DNA of 64,000 nt from Actinernus sp. WN-2022 (lineage: Eukaryota > Cnidaria > Anthozoa > Actiniaria > Actinernidae): NCBI GenBank assembly GCA_030867875.1, contig JAOWCC010001634.1:36041867-36105866 (forward strand). The letters are read 5' to 3'. Shown here piece after piece: positions 22,493-33,357 of the stretch. The notes under the pieces are model-generated. The model ran no database searches. It worked only from the letters and a program-made list of their open reading frames with translations, and was not told where the DNA came from. Position 1 is the stretch's first letter; every line of letters starts with the position of its first letter. The translations under genes and the position numbers were made by a program.

Positions 22493-23302
22493 ATAATTCA
22501 CTCTGTGATTAAGATTCTTGTAAACAGGTACTTTTGCTATTACTGGAAGCTTCACACTCTACATTTCTGGACAAATTACCTGCAGCAATCTTATAGTCAG
22601 CATAATGACCAAACACTGAAACATTCCCTTGGATCCACAATAAAAGACCAAAGTAGATCTTTAATTTAAGCTTACGTTTACCTTGAGTGAGTCGAGAGTT
22701 GAACATATTTGCTTGGCTCATCAGAAAGTAATCTGTGCTGAGGCCTGAGGGTGTATTCTGGCTTCGTGTATATATCGCCAATCAGAGGACCAAGATAGTG
22801 AGCTGGGGTCTTCGCCGAGTGTTATGACGTGAGAAATTTTCGCAAGTTCCAAATTTAAAACAAGAGCGCCAGTTGAAATATCCTGAGCATGTTGGAAGAC
22901 TTTCGCACGGTGAAGTTAAATAAAACATTAAAGTGCTTACATTTGAGAGGACTCCAAATTAGAGAGAAATTTCTTCCCGGGTCGACCATCTTGATTTACT
23001 GTATTAAACGAGATCGGTAAACCAACCAAAAACACGGTAAAAATTATTTTAGTGTTGGCTTACAGCTCACGTTGTTTGCACTGGTATGTATTATGACCGA
23101 GAGTAAAATGAAACGTGGCATAAAACCTACGAAACGTACCTTAAACAAGAATACCGTCCGATGGCGAAATCTATAATTAGCGCCACGAGGTCAATTAATA
23201 CATAATTTAACGCATGCGCAGAAATTTTGTTGCACCGAACAAAAACGGCCTGCAGATTTCAACTCGGGCCTGCCACAGGCAGCCCGAGTAACTAGACACA
23301 GG
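22493..23302 (-). repeat. Second, partial Helentron 5' region
   Basis: Contains another 5' hairpin at its right edge (CTGCCACAGGCAGCCCGAGT near 23281-23300), preceded by the internal blocks found next to the 5' end of H2 (for example the repeat of AAATTTCTGCGCATGCG type and the ESHLSN block). No separate 3' end lies to the left other than that of H1, so this is either the host element into which H1 inserted or a truncated copy. Confidence 0.45.
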
Positions 23303-23545
23303 CAGCCCAAGCTCAAGTTACGAAAATATAAGGGTTTGTATGGGAGCGTAGCGAACTCAAGTTACGAAAATATAAGGATTTGTATGGGAGCGTAGCGAAC
23401 TCCATTTACTAGCCAGAAATACTGTAAAGTATTTGAATAAAATGACTTACCTTGCCACTGTGATGTCTTCTGTCGTGTTTCTCTCCTTGTTGGGTAGTTT
23501 TAAGCTGGGGCTCCGAAAAAAAAACAACGGCTGAAATCAGTACAA
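23303..23545 (+). repeat. Partial copy of the 7385-9081 repeat arm
   Basis: Carries the GGCAGCCCAAG tip, two 44-bp units, the GACTTACC (donor complement) and about 90 bp of the exon-like region, then breaks off with an internal rearrangement around the poly-A. It abuts the Helentron 5' end at 23301. Confidence 0.7.
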
Positions 23546-24000
23546 TTTCAAGTATACGTCCGGGATGGAGGGTGAGGTAGAGATTTCCAGAATAATACCT
23601 GTATATATATGTTTTCTACTAAACAAATGTAATGTATTATGGAAAATACCACAAATCTACAAACATTAAAATTGTGGAAAATGTTCTTGATAGAAAACCA
23701 AAATACCGAATGCCCTAAAAAAATATCGAGCAAGGTCCGATGCCAGAAGAAAACAATTATTGCAGCACTAGGAGTCCTAAAAAAATATCGAGCAAAAAAA
23801 ACCCATCAATTTTCAAATGGTCCGTCCCTAAGAGCATTGTTGTTAGGATGCCTTATATTATTTTTCTTTTTGTTTGCTTGATAGTCCTCTTGGATCGACT
23901 CTTGGCAAAACGAATTGATAGCCGTAGTAAACAGATCGTTTTACAGCTTATCCAAATTAGAGACAGTTGTATTAATTTTTTTTTTAATAGGCAACTCTAG
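23546..24000. other. No gene; MITE end at 23803-23835
   Basis: ATCAATTTTCAAATGGTCCG followed by TCCC and TAA resembles the right end of the Harbinger-type element at 38534 (TAATGGTCTGTCCC, TAA). Two ATATCGAGCAA phrases precede it. The overlapping 80-codon frames have no motif. Confidence 0.4.
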
Positions 24001-24108
24001 TATCCCAGTCGTCCAACGGGTTTTAGTATGAATTCATAGAAGAACTAGAAAATATCATTATATAGACTTAATGTCACAAGTCGAAAACTTTTCGATGTCC
24101 CTCGCGAA

Positions 24109-24670
24109 TAGGCATGAATAGATTGTGCTAGCAAATCCAGCCAAAGTTGCTCCAAAAAAAAGGCTAAAAGTTGCTCAAAAGTTGCCAAAAATTGAAAAAG
24201 TTGCCACCAAAATTTGAAAAAGTTGCTCACTTTGGCGAGCCATTTTATTCTAGATAACAACTTAAAACATGGAATGTTTGATGTGTAATTCAATATAATC
24301 TTAAAGTTCAACATAACTACCAATAGTAGTACTTTCTAATGTGATATTGACCATGGAGCGAATAACCGCTGGATAATTCGCGGGCGATATTAAATAGATA
24401 GCTGCTGTCCAGTTTGCGTGGGCGCGCGTAAAGCCAGTTTTATTTTATTTGTATATCATTTATCAATTAACTATCCTTAGTTTTGACCAATTTTAATAAA
24501 AACCTTCTAAATAAAGACCTTTTTGATAGTTTGGATCAGTTTTATACCGATTTGTTGCTCAAAAGTTGCCAAGGAAGGCAAAAGTTGCTCTAGGTTGCTC
24601 TCACTACAAAAAGTTGCTCAAAACGCTAAAAGTTGCTCAAAAGTTGCCGAGCACAATCTATTTATGTCTA
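24109..24670. mobile_element. hAT-type non-autonomous element with 8-bp target duplication (562 bp)
   Basis: Inverted ends TAGGCATGAATAGATTGTGC and, at the right, GCACAATCTATTTATGTCTA. CTCGCGAA is present on both sides (24101-24108 and 24671-24678) but only once in the uninterrupted paralogue at 18320-18330. Eight-base duplications and short ends starting TAG fit hAT. The phrase AAAGTTGCTC/AAAAGTTGCC occurs about seven times clustered near the left end and about six times near the right end, in the style of subterminal transposase-binding repeats. No transposase frame. Confidence 0.8.
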
Positions 24671-25077
24671 CTCGCGAATCACTTGATACAGTCGAACTGT
24701 AACCATTGATTCTTTTGGCTTCGGTGCCTTGATGTCGACATGGCAAACTGACAAGGTGTGAACATGAACCAGATTTAATTGCCAAAAATAGAACGAATAT
24801 ATAAGAAATTTCAAATTCGCCTTAGCCTTAGGGCTGCCATATGCTAGGTAAAGACAGCCACCTTTCCCTTTCCCCCTCGAATACCTTGCATCTTTTCACC
24901 CGCACCGGCAAATTCGCTATTTTTGCTTTTTTATAATCGATTACCATATATCTGTTTACCCACAGTTTGATGTCGGTATGGCAAACTGACAGGGTGTGAA
25001 CATGAACCAGATTTAATTTGAACGACTACATAAAAAAAATCAAATTCGCAATTTTTTCTTTCCTCTCTCGAATACAT

Positions 25078-25165
25078 TGCATATCTTTACCCGCACCTTT
25101 TTACCCGCACCCGCACCTTTTTACCCGCACCCGCACCTTTTTACCCGCACCCGCGACACGCGACC
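25078..25165. repeat. Short inverted copy of the 20-bp minisatellite
   Basis: About four units of CTTTTTACCCGCACCCGCAC, the complement of the 18008-18235 unit, ending in GACCCGCGACCATTAGTC, the complement of that array's left flank. It shows that the two loci are inverted duplicates whose arrays differ in length. Confidence 0.85.
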
Positions 25166-25194
25166 CGCGACCATTAGTCAAACTCAATATATAG

Positions 25195-25345
25195 GGATGC
25201 AGGTTGGCGCGGTCCCGATTCGATTCCCGGCACCGGCGGATACCATATGTGAGTTAGGTTTGTTGTTGATTCCTTATCAGCATTCGAGAATTTTCTCCGG
25301 GTTGTCTTTTCTTCACTCCGTCAAAATCAATATGTGAGTCGCCGG
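25195..25345 (+). repeat. SINE-like repeat with a B-box-like start
   Basis: GATTCGATTCCCGGCACCGG at its head resembles a tRNA B box and T arm (GGTTCGANTCC). The body (ATTCGAGAATTTTCTCCGGG, GTGTCGTGTGTCC) recurs at 40190-40335. No A box is visible, so the tRNA origin is tentative. Confidence 0.4.
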
Positions 25346-25623
25346 AGTGTCGTGTGTCCAAAACAGTTAATGTAGCGAGTCCTTCGTGTGGGGAGTAAAA
25401 GCAGGTCCACGTCAGCTTTATGCTGCCATAGTAATCAGCCAGCTATTAATAGCAAATAACTGAGATGGCCAAAGATTATTATAGAACCCAAACAAATTGA
25501 AAAACCATTATTATGTAGGGCTGGCACGCTGTTTAAAATTCTGTGTGCTTAACGGATATGGCATGTGTTTCTCATCTATGTATGTGCTACAAGTGGAGAA
25601 TAGTGCTACAGTTAGTCATTTAT

Positions 25624-28280
25624 TACTCGGGCTGCCTGTGGCAGCACCGAGTCTTAATCTGCAGGCCGTTATTTTTTTTTGTTCCATGCAGCAAAATTTC
25701 TGCACATGCGTTAAATTTCAAGTTCACCACCATTCAGATTGCACTGTGCTCGTAACGCAACAGTCGCCTTGTTAATTAAGCAATATAACACGCTTTCCAT
25801 GTCTTTGTTCTCTTGAGCCGCTAGGCGAGTGATTTTCAAGTTTTTCTGCGTTCTCCCAACATATCCCGAGTGTTTATATATAAGAGAACAAAGACATGGA
25901 AAGCGTGTTATATTGCTTTTATAAAATAACGAACAGGAAGACACGAGAATTAAATCTTACGTACGCACGATCAGAAAATCAATTCTCCTAACAGTAACAG
26001 TCGTCAGAAATCGACCGACGATGAGTTTGCAGAGCGCGGGAAATCCTCCAAGGCAGAACTGAGAGACGAACTTACGAAGGCAAGCTTTGTGTGGCTCTGT
26101 TTTGAAAATATCTGCTTCAACATTCCCCGAAAAGAATAACTCGGAATTCAATACATTTTTTGCCGGAAATTTAAGCCATAAGGCATTCAAGGAGTAAAGG
26201 ACTTGAACTGGATATTTTTGTCGCTGAATTTACAGGAGGAAACATGATTGCCCTCTCCGTCTGAACTTTGAAGCATGTTTTAGTTGAATGAACTTTTATT
26301 TTCGCCAAACTCAATGGAAAGATCTAGCTGTTGGGACCTTCTTCCAATGAGATGAGGCTAAAAGTGCAAGGTAAGAGGGAAAAGCTCACTTTGTTCTGTG
26401 AAAATTTGGTTGCCAAACTTCACAAATGTCGCACGTGAGTTTGCAAAATTCTGATTTTCTTTTCATGCAGTAGTTCATAAAATGGCAAGGAGAAAGCTAA
26501 AAACCTTATCTGAATTACCAAGACCAAGAAGGGTAAATGATAACAATTGGCCTTATATACAGGCTTATTATTTCGTCACTTCGTGGCCGACAAAATGTCG
26601 GACTTGAACTTATTAAGCGTACATTTAGTTTGAGATAAAAAAGACATGGAAAAAGTCGAAAGAGTGTTACTTTTCCCTCTCTTCTACTCTAGTCTCTAGC
26701 TCAATTCCTCACTCTATTCGTCTATCAGGAGGTTGTTTAAAAACTAGACGCGTTAGCCGTTTATGTGTTTTAGTTTTACCGTACAAAATAAGTTAAGAGA
26801 AGTGGTTTTGTTTCTTGAATCCGCGATTAAAATTGTAAAAATATCTCGGCCGAGATGGTTAGCAAATTTGATAAATGATAACTTCATGTCGGTCGGTTGT
26901 ATTTTTGTTAAATATATCTGTCTGTTTTGTTGATTAAAATCACATTGAAAGTCAACGTTTGGTGAAGACATTCTTCCTTGTCGTTTTGCCATTTTTATTT
27001 CATTATCGCCAAAGCGAGTCGAATTGCCATGTTTATAGACTCTCATACAAACACGGCTTTCAGCCAATCAGCGCGCGAGTTTCCTCTGGGTTATTTTATA
27101 AATGTATTTACATAATTTAATGCAGTAAAATCAAGATGATGGACCCGCGAGGAAATTTCTCTCAAATTTGGAGTCCCATCTCTCAAATGTAAGCAGTTTA
27201 ATGTTTTATTTAACTTCACTCGTGCGAAAGCCTTCCAACAGGCTCAGGATATTTCAACTGGGGCTCTTGTTCGAGGTACGTTTCGTAGGTTTTATGCCAC
27301 ATTTCATTTTACTTTCGGTCATAATACATACCAGTGCAAACACCGTGATCTGTAGGCCAACACTAAAATAATTTTTACCGTGTTTTTGGTTGGTTTACCG
27401 ATCTCGTATCGAGACCTCTGTACGTTATACTATACAGGTGATACCGAATAGCTGATTTATAGCGATTTACTAGAAAATATATATATACTGTGGTTGAGCA
27501 GTTATGGGTTTCTCTCCTCTATCGAAGTCTGAAGACATCTGAACTCCTGAACTGTGAGAGCCGACACTGTCGCTCGCCAATACGAAGCCAGAAATACCCC
27601 GGAGAAATAGACGCTCAGTACAGAATAATTTATGATGAGCGAAGCAATATTCAACTCTCAAGGTAAACAAGAATCCACTCACGACCGAGGTTTTGGTTCG
27701 AGAAATTAAAGGCTTCCAACAGTTCCCTTTATATTTCTATAATATAATGTGCAGACTGCAGTTTTGGGAAGGAGGGTAAAAGCTTTTAAATAGAGATAAC
27801 CAACAGGCATTTCAGTTAATAATCTTTAATCCAACAATACCAATATGGACGCGATTAGCGAGCTGCGATAAAGAGCCGCAGGGTAGAAAGAACAGTAGAT
27901 AAATATAGCGATAGCGCCATCATAGGTGGACAGGATACAACTTATAATATGGGACAAATATAAACATACATTTGAGACACTCATCTATTAGTACTCTGAA
28001 CCTGCAGAACAGCAGACTAAATTGTAAGCGTGCGTTACATGAATAAGTAGAGGTCAACTTCTTTAATTTACATACACGAGAAAAACAAAAATATTAAATT
28101 ACATATATATACTAGGGGAGCAGAGAATGAATGTCACCGCGCTACCGGCCAGTCCTATAAAAGACTGCTAAATTCAGCTAATAATTCTTCCCCTCGGTTA
28201 TTACTAAGAGGATTTCAAATGAAAGTGTATTTAATCTTCAATCTCATGTGGCCCGAGTGAAAGCCCAGATGGGCTCTTGT
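25624..28280 (+). mobile_element. Helentron-type element H2 (2.66 kb) with proven empty site
   Basis: 5' end TACTCGGGCTGCCTGTGG with its hairpin; 3' end CCCGAGTGAAAGCCCAGA-TGGGCTC-TTGT. The flanks TTAGTCATTTAT and TTTCATTTAA are contiguous at 40576-40597 in the other copy of the repeat unit, with nothing lost or duplicated, so insertion was exactly between two T bases. Internally it shares with H1, H4 and H5 the 3' region around CATTCTCTGCTCCCC (complement) and the block near the 5' end. No Rep/helicase. Frames at 25711-26190 and 26753-27067 lie inside it and have no recognised motif. Confidence 0.8.
27168..27371 (+). other. Conserved short frame inside the Helentron family (H2 copy)
   Basis: ESHLSNVSSLMFYLTSLVRK followed by RLRIFQLGLLFE, running into a GAGGTACG that resembles a splice donor. 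Transcription would run opposite to the element's Helentron orientation, away from its 5' hairpin region. Possible captured 5' exon; see 44128-44424. Confidence 0.35.
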
Positions 28281-28398
28281 TTTCATTTAATATTCCAACT
28301 TCGTGCTCAGTTGAACAAAATCTAAGGCAGGTGATCGGCTAATGACAGTGCTTTATTGCCTGACCACAGCACGCTGTGCGCTCAGTTGGAATATTAAA

Positions 28399-28583
28399 GT
28401 TAGAGACTTGGTGGTTGTTTTATTGACAAATACAAGCACTTTCTGACTGTACTATGAACTCAAAATTTAATCATACTGCATTCGGCCTTCGACCCAATGC
28501 AGTATTCATTATTTGACGTTCATCCGTGGTACAGTCAGCGCGTGTCGGTATTTGTCAATACAACACGCATACCAGTCTCTAAC
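28399..28583. mobile_element. Foldback MITE, 185 bp (also at 32009-32196 and 40837-41024)
   Basis: GTTAGAGACTTGGTGGTTG at the left pairs with CAACACGCATACCAGTCTCTAAC at the right; TTGACAAATAC pairs with GTATTTGTCAA and CTGACTGTAC with GTACAGTCAG. It is present in all three copies of this part of the repeat unit, so it is older than their duplication. Confidence 0.65.
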
Positions 28584-28729
28584 CATTGAATACTGAACTG
28601 CATTCATTTATTTATAAAAGGTGTTTTATGATATTGCGCAAGAAAATGCGCAATTTAAAAAAGTAAAAATAGAAGACCGAAGAAAACGTATAACAATGTG
28701 TTGGGTGACAACTCTGAATTTTATCGGAC

Positions 28730-28925
28730 CTGCATGAAACAACCATAGGGATCAACGTCAGGATCCGGCTAAACAACAGATCGAAGTTGGAATTTAGTGT
28801 GTTTTTGCGGAAGGATAAAAACCGGAGAACCCAGATAAAAACCCCCGGAGCAAGGGCAAGATACCCGCAAACTCATGTGGCGCTGCGAACGGTAATTCGA
28901 ACCCGGGTCACAGAGGTGAGTTTGA
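28730..28925 (-). repeat. tRNA-related SINE-like repeat (also 32343-32538 and 41175-41590)
   Basis: On the minus strand GGGTTCGAATTACCG provides a B-box-like sequence, followed by a conserved body that includes the complements of AACCGGAGAACCCAGA and GATCGAAGTTGGAATTTAG. Shorter pieces are at 9800-9900 and 11785-11880. Classification as a SINE is inferred from the B box and the dispersed copies. Confidence 0.5.
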
Positions 28926-29423
28926 TCTGACTGGAGAACGTTGTAGTTCGCATATATTTATTTGCCACTTCTCCCAAAGGTTACTATTTCAGTCCGGATT
29001 TGATTTATTAATAACAACCGACTCGGAACAGTTTTCGAAGCTAGAGCAACGTTTCATGAAGTTATATATTAATCGTAATATAGTTACTTAAATGTTCGAT
29101 TTTCTAGCAAATGTTGCTCAAAAATCTCTATCGGGGCTTTGATATCTCAAGATAAATTTCTGGAGAATTGATAAAAAAGTGCAATTGATATAACTTTATG
29201 CCCAAAATTCAATTTGCATAACTCTGTTAATGAAATAGAACAAGTATGCGTTGCTAAAATAATGTAATGAGATAGATGCTGCAAGTATTTACTTTGGAAA
29301 AAATATGTTCATATGAACTCTAATTGGGTCTACTTTTGGTATATAACTTCGATAAAACTCGATATGATATTTAAGACACGAGGTGTCTAAACCTAATGGC
29401 CCGGTTTCATTTTAAGTGCCACT

Positions 29424-29744
29424 GCGACGAAATTCGACTATGTCTTTAGGTACTCTTTTATCTTCCCAAAGGATAAACAGTGGCGAAAATACCCAAATCA
29501 GTGGGAAATTTTGCCAAAGGACCAAATTAAACTTTTGAATTTTGCGGAGAGTTTACCGTCAAAGTCACCTCCGCCATTACTGAAGTATCAAGTATTAACC
29601 GGGATATATACTTGTAGTCATAAGGGTACCTACATTTGTAAATGGACTTTTAATGTGCCATTCAAGAGTCCTTTTAGCCAGGTTAGGATCCGAAAAACTG
29701 GTAAAAATATATACCACCTTTACTTATTAGAGACCCGGCTGTGA
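29424..29744 (+). pseudogene. Unidentified exon-like frame, copy B
   Basis: Open from a TAA at about 29396 to a TGA after 29744, without a good ATG; a TTTCATTTTAAG before it could be a splice acceptor. Translation contains KWRKYPNQWE-type aromatic residues, then PKDQIKLLNFAESLP, GIYTCSHKGTYICKWTF and a basic end KTGKNIYHLYLLETRL. The tandem twin at 33037-33357 is identical over the last 78 residues. The remains in copy A (14883-15035) are frame-broken. Not a family I recognise; a terminal exon of a host gene or transposon gene is possible. Confidence 0.35.
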
Positions 29745-29800
29745 AGCCCTTCCATGACGAAGAAATAGTCGACGAAAGTGCATGATGTTCTGAATTAGTC

Positions 29801-29940
29801 GCAAAGACTGTATTATAATATAGTTAAATTGAAGTACAAAACTATATATATAACTGTACGCAAAGACTGTATTATAATATAGTAACATTAAAGTACAAAA
29901 CTATATATATAACTGTACGCAAAGACTGTATTATAATATA
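29801..29940. repeat. 59-bp AT-rich satellite units, copy B
   Basis: CGCAAAGACTGTATTATAAT followed by about 39 more bases ending AACTGTA. Copy A has one unit (about 15090-15150); copy B has two plus the start of a third that is interrupted by the insertion at 29941; copy C has three (33415-33590). The number therefore changed after the copies separated. Confidence 0.85.
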
Positions 29941-30820
29941 TTCAAAAACTCATGAATAATTAATGAGCATTTTGTCCAATCAGATGAAGCAAATCAGTCA
30001 CGTGCATGCTCCTTTATACCTGATAAAATTTCATCATTCTGAAAGGCCCGCGGAGGGATTTGAATTCTGTCCCAGAGGGAACGGGGTTAATGATTGAGAC
30101 AATGGCATTTCTATTGATGTTGCAGCTTTCTCATTGAATTGCTAATTAGGATGAACCTTTTATATAAAGAATACTAATGAACATGAAATTTTATATAAAG
30201 TTTCATCCTAATTAAGAATTCACTGATAAAGACCCAAAGAAAGCGAAAAGTACACGGAACATAAGGTACCTAGATAATAAATTTTGCACTAAATTTACTA
30301 ATATCAGCAGACTACCGAGATACACAGATCCAATTATTAAACCAAACTCAAAGCCGCCAAATAATAAAAACGTGCATTAAACTTACATATTTTGTGCCGG
30401 AGTCAACAAATTTAGAGTCTGCCGTCATGTCAGTCACATCGCTTTCCAAGTCTTGAACTTTATCGAGGTAAACCACGACACCAAATCCTTCAAGTGCAGG
30501 TTCAGTTCTTGCATTGCGAAACGCCGCTTCAAACAACATAGTATGGTAATTTCTTCATGTCATTCCCTTGAGATTTTCGTAATTGCAGGCGGTGATAACC
30601 TCGAATATTTTGCATGGCGTTGTGAATACAAAGGTTCAATGGTTCATTAAGTGAACCATTCCCTTGAGATGTGCGTCTTTCTTTCATTGCATTCTTAAAG
30701 CGTTTTTGAAGCCGTTTAAAACACTCACAGCACGTGTTTTATCAAGTCGAAAAATTCTCGGGCTTCGCCCTCCAATTTTTAAACTTGATAAAACACTGCT
30801 GTTCGTGTTTTAAACAGTAC
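29941..30820. mobile_element. 880-bp insertion present only in copy B
   Basis: Copies A and C read straight through this point (ATAATATAGTAACATTAAAG). The insert starts with an almost perfect palindrome, CTCATGAATAATTAATGAG, and ends with a hairpin made of GTTTAAAACACTCACAGCAC and GTTCGTGTTTTAAAC around an inner CGGGCTTCGCCC. A second hairpin lies at 30141-30217 (ATTAGGATGAA pairs with TTCATCCTAAT). No clear target duplication. It carries an exon-like frame at 30387-30539. Superfamily unknown. Confidence 0.6.
30387..30539 (-). pseudogene. Possible captured first exon inside the 880-bp insertion
   Basis: From an ATG at 30539 the frame runs 51 codons in phase to TAT followed by GTAAGT (30381-30386), an excellent splice donor. 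The peptide starts MLFEAAFRNARTEPALEGF, has VVVYLDKVQDLES in the middle and an acidic, Thr-rich end. This is what a first coding exon would look like, but I do not recognise the protein and no second exon is in the insert. Confidence 0.3.
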
Positions 30821-31423
30821 GTAACATTAAAGTACAAAACTATATATATAACTGTACGAGAAACTTGACATGCAGTCACATAACCTTTCCTTGTTCGCAA
30901 GCTGACATGAAACACCGCTAAGTTTTGTGATCAGTTGAAAGTAAATATAAACTTAATAAAATAAGTCACACTATTTTGTTTCACCCAGGACAAGAATCTG
31001 TACTCAGCCTCGTATATCCTCCCTCTCAGGACCTGAAATGTTATTGGCTACCCAACAACAGTAACCCAAACAACAATAACAAATTAAACAAGATAAGTGC
31101 TTTTTCTTGAAAGAATAGACTGTAGCTCAATCAGTTCAATCAGAATCGACCTTTAGAGCAGGCCTTCCCCTATTTTTCGAAAATCTGACTGTGAAAAGTA
31201 ATAATAGGATAACTAAAGATTCAACAAATACAAAATTTGGCGAGAAGACACTTTTTCACCTTTCAGTCGTCCAAGCCGTCGCCGTCGTGCTTGTTCAATG
31301 GTCGTATTAACGTCTGTTATCTTCAAGTTGAATCAAATGTGTCCAGCTTATGTTGGAGAACGTGCAAATAGTGAACTGAGAGGTCCTGAAAGTGGCTGAA
31401 TTTTACTCATTATTTTCTTCTAG

Positions 31424-31660
31424 ATTCTATTCAGTCGTCTGCAGTTGGGATACGTCTCCGTAGCAACTATCGGCTTTCTTCCATTTGCTAGTACGCTGTA
31501 CAAACAGTTTGGTTTTCAATGTGTTCAGAATCCGGCGCACTGCATGTTAATTAGCACATACGTGAACAATTCAGGTGATAATTCGTGCTTTCTAACTGAC
31601 ATAAGATCTTATCTATTTGATGAAAATAAAATCTTGACTCATAAAAACAATTTCTATAGT
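31424..31660 (+). pseudogene. Exon-like frame with a strong splice acceptor, copy B
   Basis: Immediately after ATTATTTTCTTCTAG (a good polypyrimidine tract and AG) a frame opens: ILFSRLQLGYVSVATIGFLP, FASTLYKQFGFQCV, then a Cys-containing stretch NPAHCMLISTY and GDNSCFLTDIRSYLFDENK. The hydrophobic YVSVATIGFLPFA could be a membrane segment followed by a disulphide-bearing extracellular loop. A nearly identical frame is at 34161-34424 and a broken one at 15722-15900. Family not recognised; it looks like one exon of a duplicated host gene rather than a transposon gene. Confidence 0.35.
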
Positions 31661-31679
31661 ATTTTCAATGAAAAATTTA

Positions 31680-31889
31680 CATACACGAGAAAAACAAAAA
31701 TATTAAATTACATATATATACTAGGGGAGCAGAGAATGAATGTCACCGCGCTACCGGCCAGTCCTATAAAAGACTGCTAAATTCAGCTAATAATTCTTCC
31801 CCTCGGTTATTACTAAGAGGATTTCAAATGAAAGTGTATTTAATCTTCAATCTCATGTGGCCCGAGTGAAAGCCCAGATGGGCTCTTGT
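31680..31889 (+). repeat. Helentron 3' end (duplicate of the H2 end)
   Basis: Contains only the 3' terminal region of H2, with CCCGAGTGAAAGCCCAGA-TGGGCTC-TTGT and the same right flank TTTCATTTAAT. It came with the tandem duplication and is not an independent insertion. Confidence 0.85.
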
Positions 31890-33036
31890 TTTCATTTAAT
31901 ATTCCAACTTCGTGCTCAGTAGAACAAAATCTAATGCAGGTGATCGGCTAATGACAGTGCTTTATTGCCTGACCACAGCACGCTGTGTGCTCAGTTGGAA
32001 TATTAAAAGTTAGAGACTTGGTGGTTGTTTTATTGACAAATACAAGCACTTTCTGACTGTACTATGAACTCAAAATTTAATCATACTGCATTCGGCCTTC
32101 GACCCAATGCAGTATTCATTATTATTTGACGTTCATCCGTGGTACAGTCAGCGCGTGTCGGTATTTGTCAATACAACACGCATACCAGTCTCTAACCATT
32201 GAATACTGAACTGCATTCATTTATTTATAAAAGGTGTTTTATGATATTGCGCAAGAAAATGCGCAATTTAAAAAAGTAAAAATAGAAGACCGAAGAAAAC
32301 GTATAACAATGTGTTGGGTGACAACTCTGAATTTTATCGGACCTGCATGAAACAACCATAGGGATCAACGTCAGGATCCGGCTAAACAACAGATCGAAGT
32401 TGGAATTTAGTGTGTTTTTGCGGAAGGATAAAAACCGGAGAACCCAGATAAAAACCCCCGGAGCAAGGGCAAGATACCCGCAAACTCATGTGGCGCTGCG
32501 AACGGTAATTCGAACCCGGGTCACAGAGGTGAGTTTGATCTGACTGGAGAACGTTGTAGTTCGCATATATTTATTTGCCACTTCTCCCAAAGGTTACTAT
32601 TTCAGTCCGGATTTGATTTATTAATAACAACCGACTCGGAACAGTTTTCGAAGCTAGAGCAACGTTTCATGAAGTTATATATTAATCGTAATATAGTTAC
32701 TTAAATGTTCGATTTTCTAGCAAATGTTGCTCAAAAATCTCTATCGGGGCTTTGATATCTCAAGATAAATTTCTGGAGAATTGATAAAAAAGTGCAATTG
32801 ATATAACTTTATACCCAAAATTCAATTTGCATAACTCTGTTAATGAAATAGAACAAGTATGCGTTGCTAAAATAATGTAATGAGATAGATGCTGCAAGTA
32901 TTTACTTTGGAAAAAATATGTTCATATGAACTCTAATTGGGTCTACTTTTGGTATATAACTTCGATAAAACTCGATATGATATTTAAGACACGAGGTGTC
33001 TAAACCTAATGGCCCGGTTTCATTTTAAGTGCCACT

Positions 33037-33357
33037 GCGACGAAATTCGACTATGTCTTTAGGTACTATTTTATCTTCCCAAAGGATAAACAGTGGCGTA
33101 AATACCCAAATCAGTGGGAAATTTTGCCAAAGGACCAAATTAAACTTTTGAATTTTGCGGAGAGTTTACCGTCAAAGTCACCTCCGCCATTACTGAAGTA
33201 TCAAGTATTAACCGGGATATATACTTGTAGTCATAAGGGTACCTACATTTGTAAATGGACTTTTAATGTGCCATTCAAGAGTCCTTTTAGCCAGGTTAGG
33301 ATCCGAAAAACCGGTAAAAATATATACCACCTTTACTTATTAGAGACCCGGCTGTGA
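33037..33357 (+). pseudogene. Unidentified exon-like frame, copy C
   Basis: Twin of 29424-29744; the last 78 residues are identical although several silent or flanking bases differ. Its neighbours are those of copy C, with three 59-bp units after it. Confidence 0.35.

Larger units (their letters stand above)
28281..31676. repeat. Copy B of the long repeat unit (first tandem copy)
   Basis: Together with the end of H2 it is repeated almost unchanged at 31680-34557: the offset is about 3609-3613 bp. The junction at about 31675 lies at a shared AATTTACAT where the copy-A-type sequence ATTTTCAATGAAAAA meets Helentron 3' sequence, so the tandem arose after H2 inserted. Copy B carries an extra 880-bp insertion at 29941-30820. 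Confidence 0.9.
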
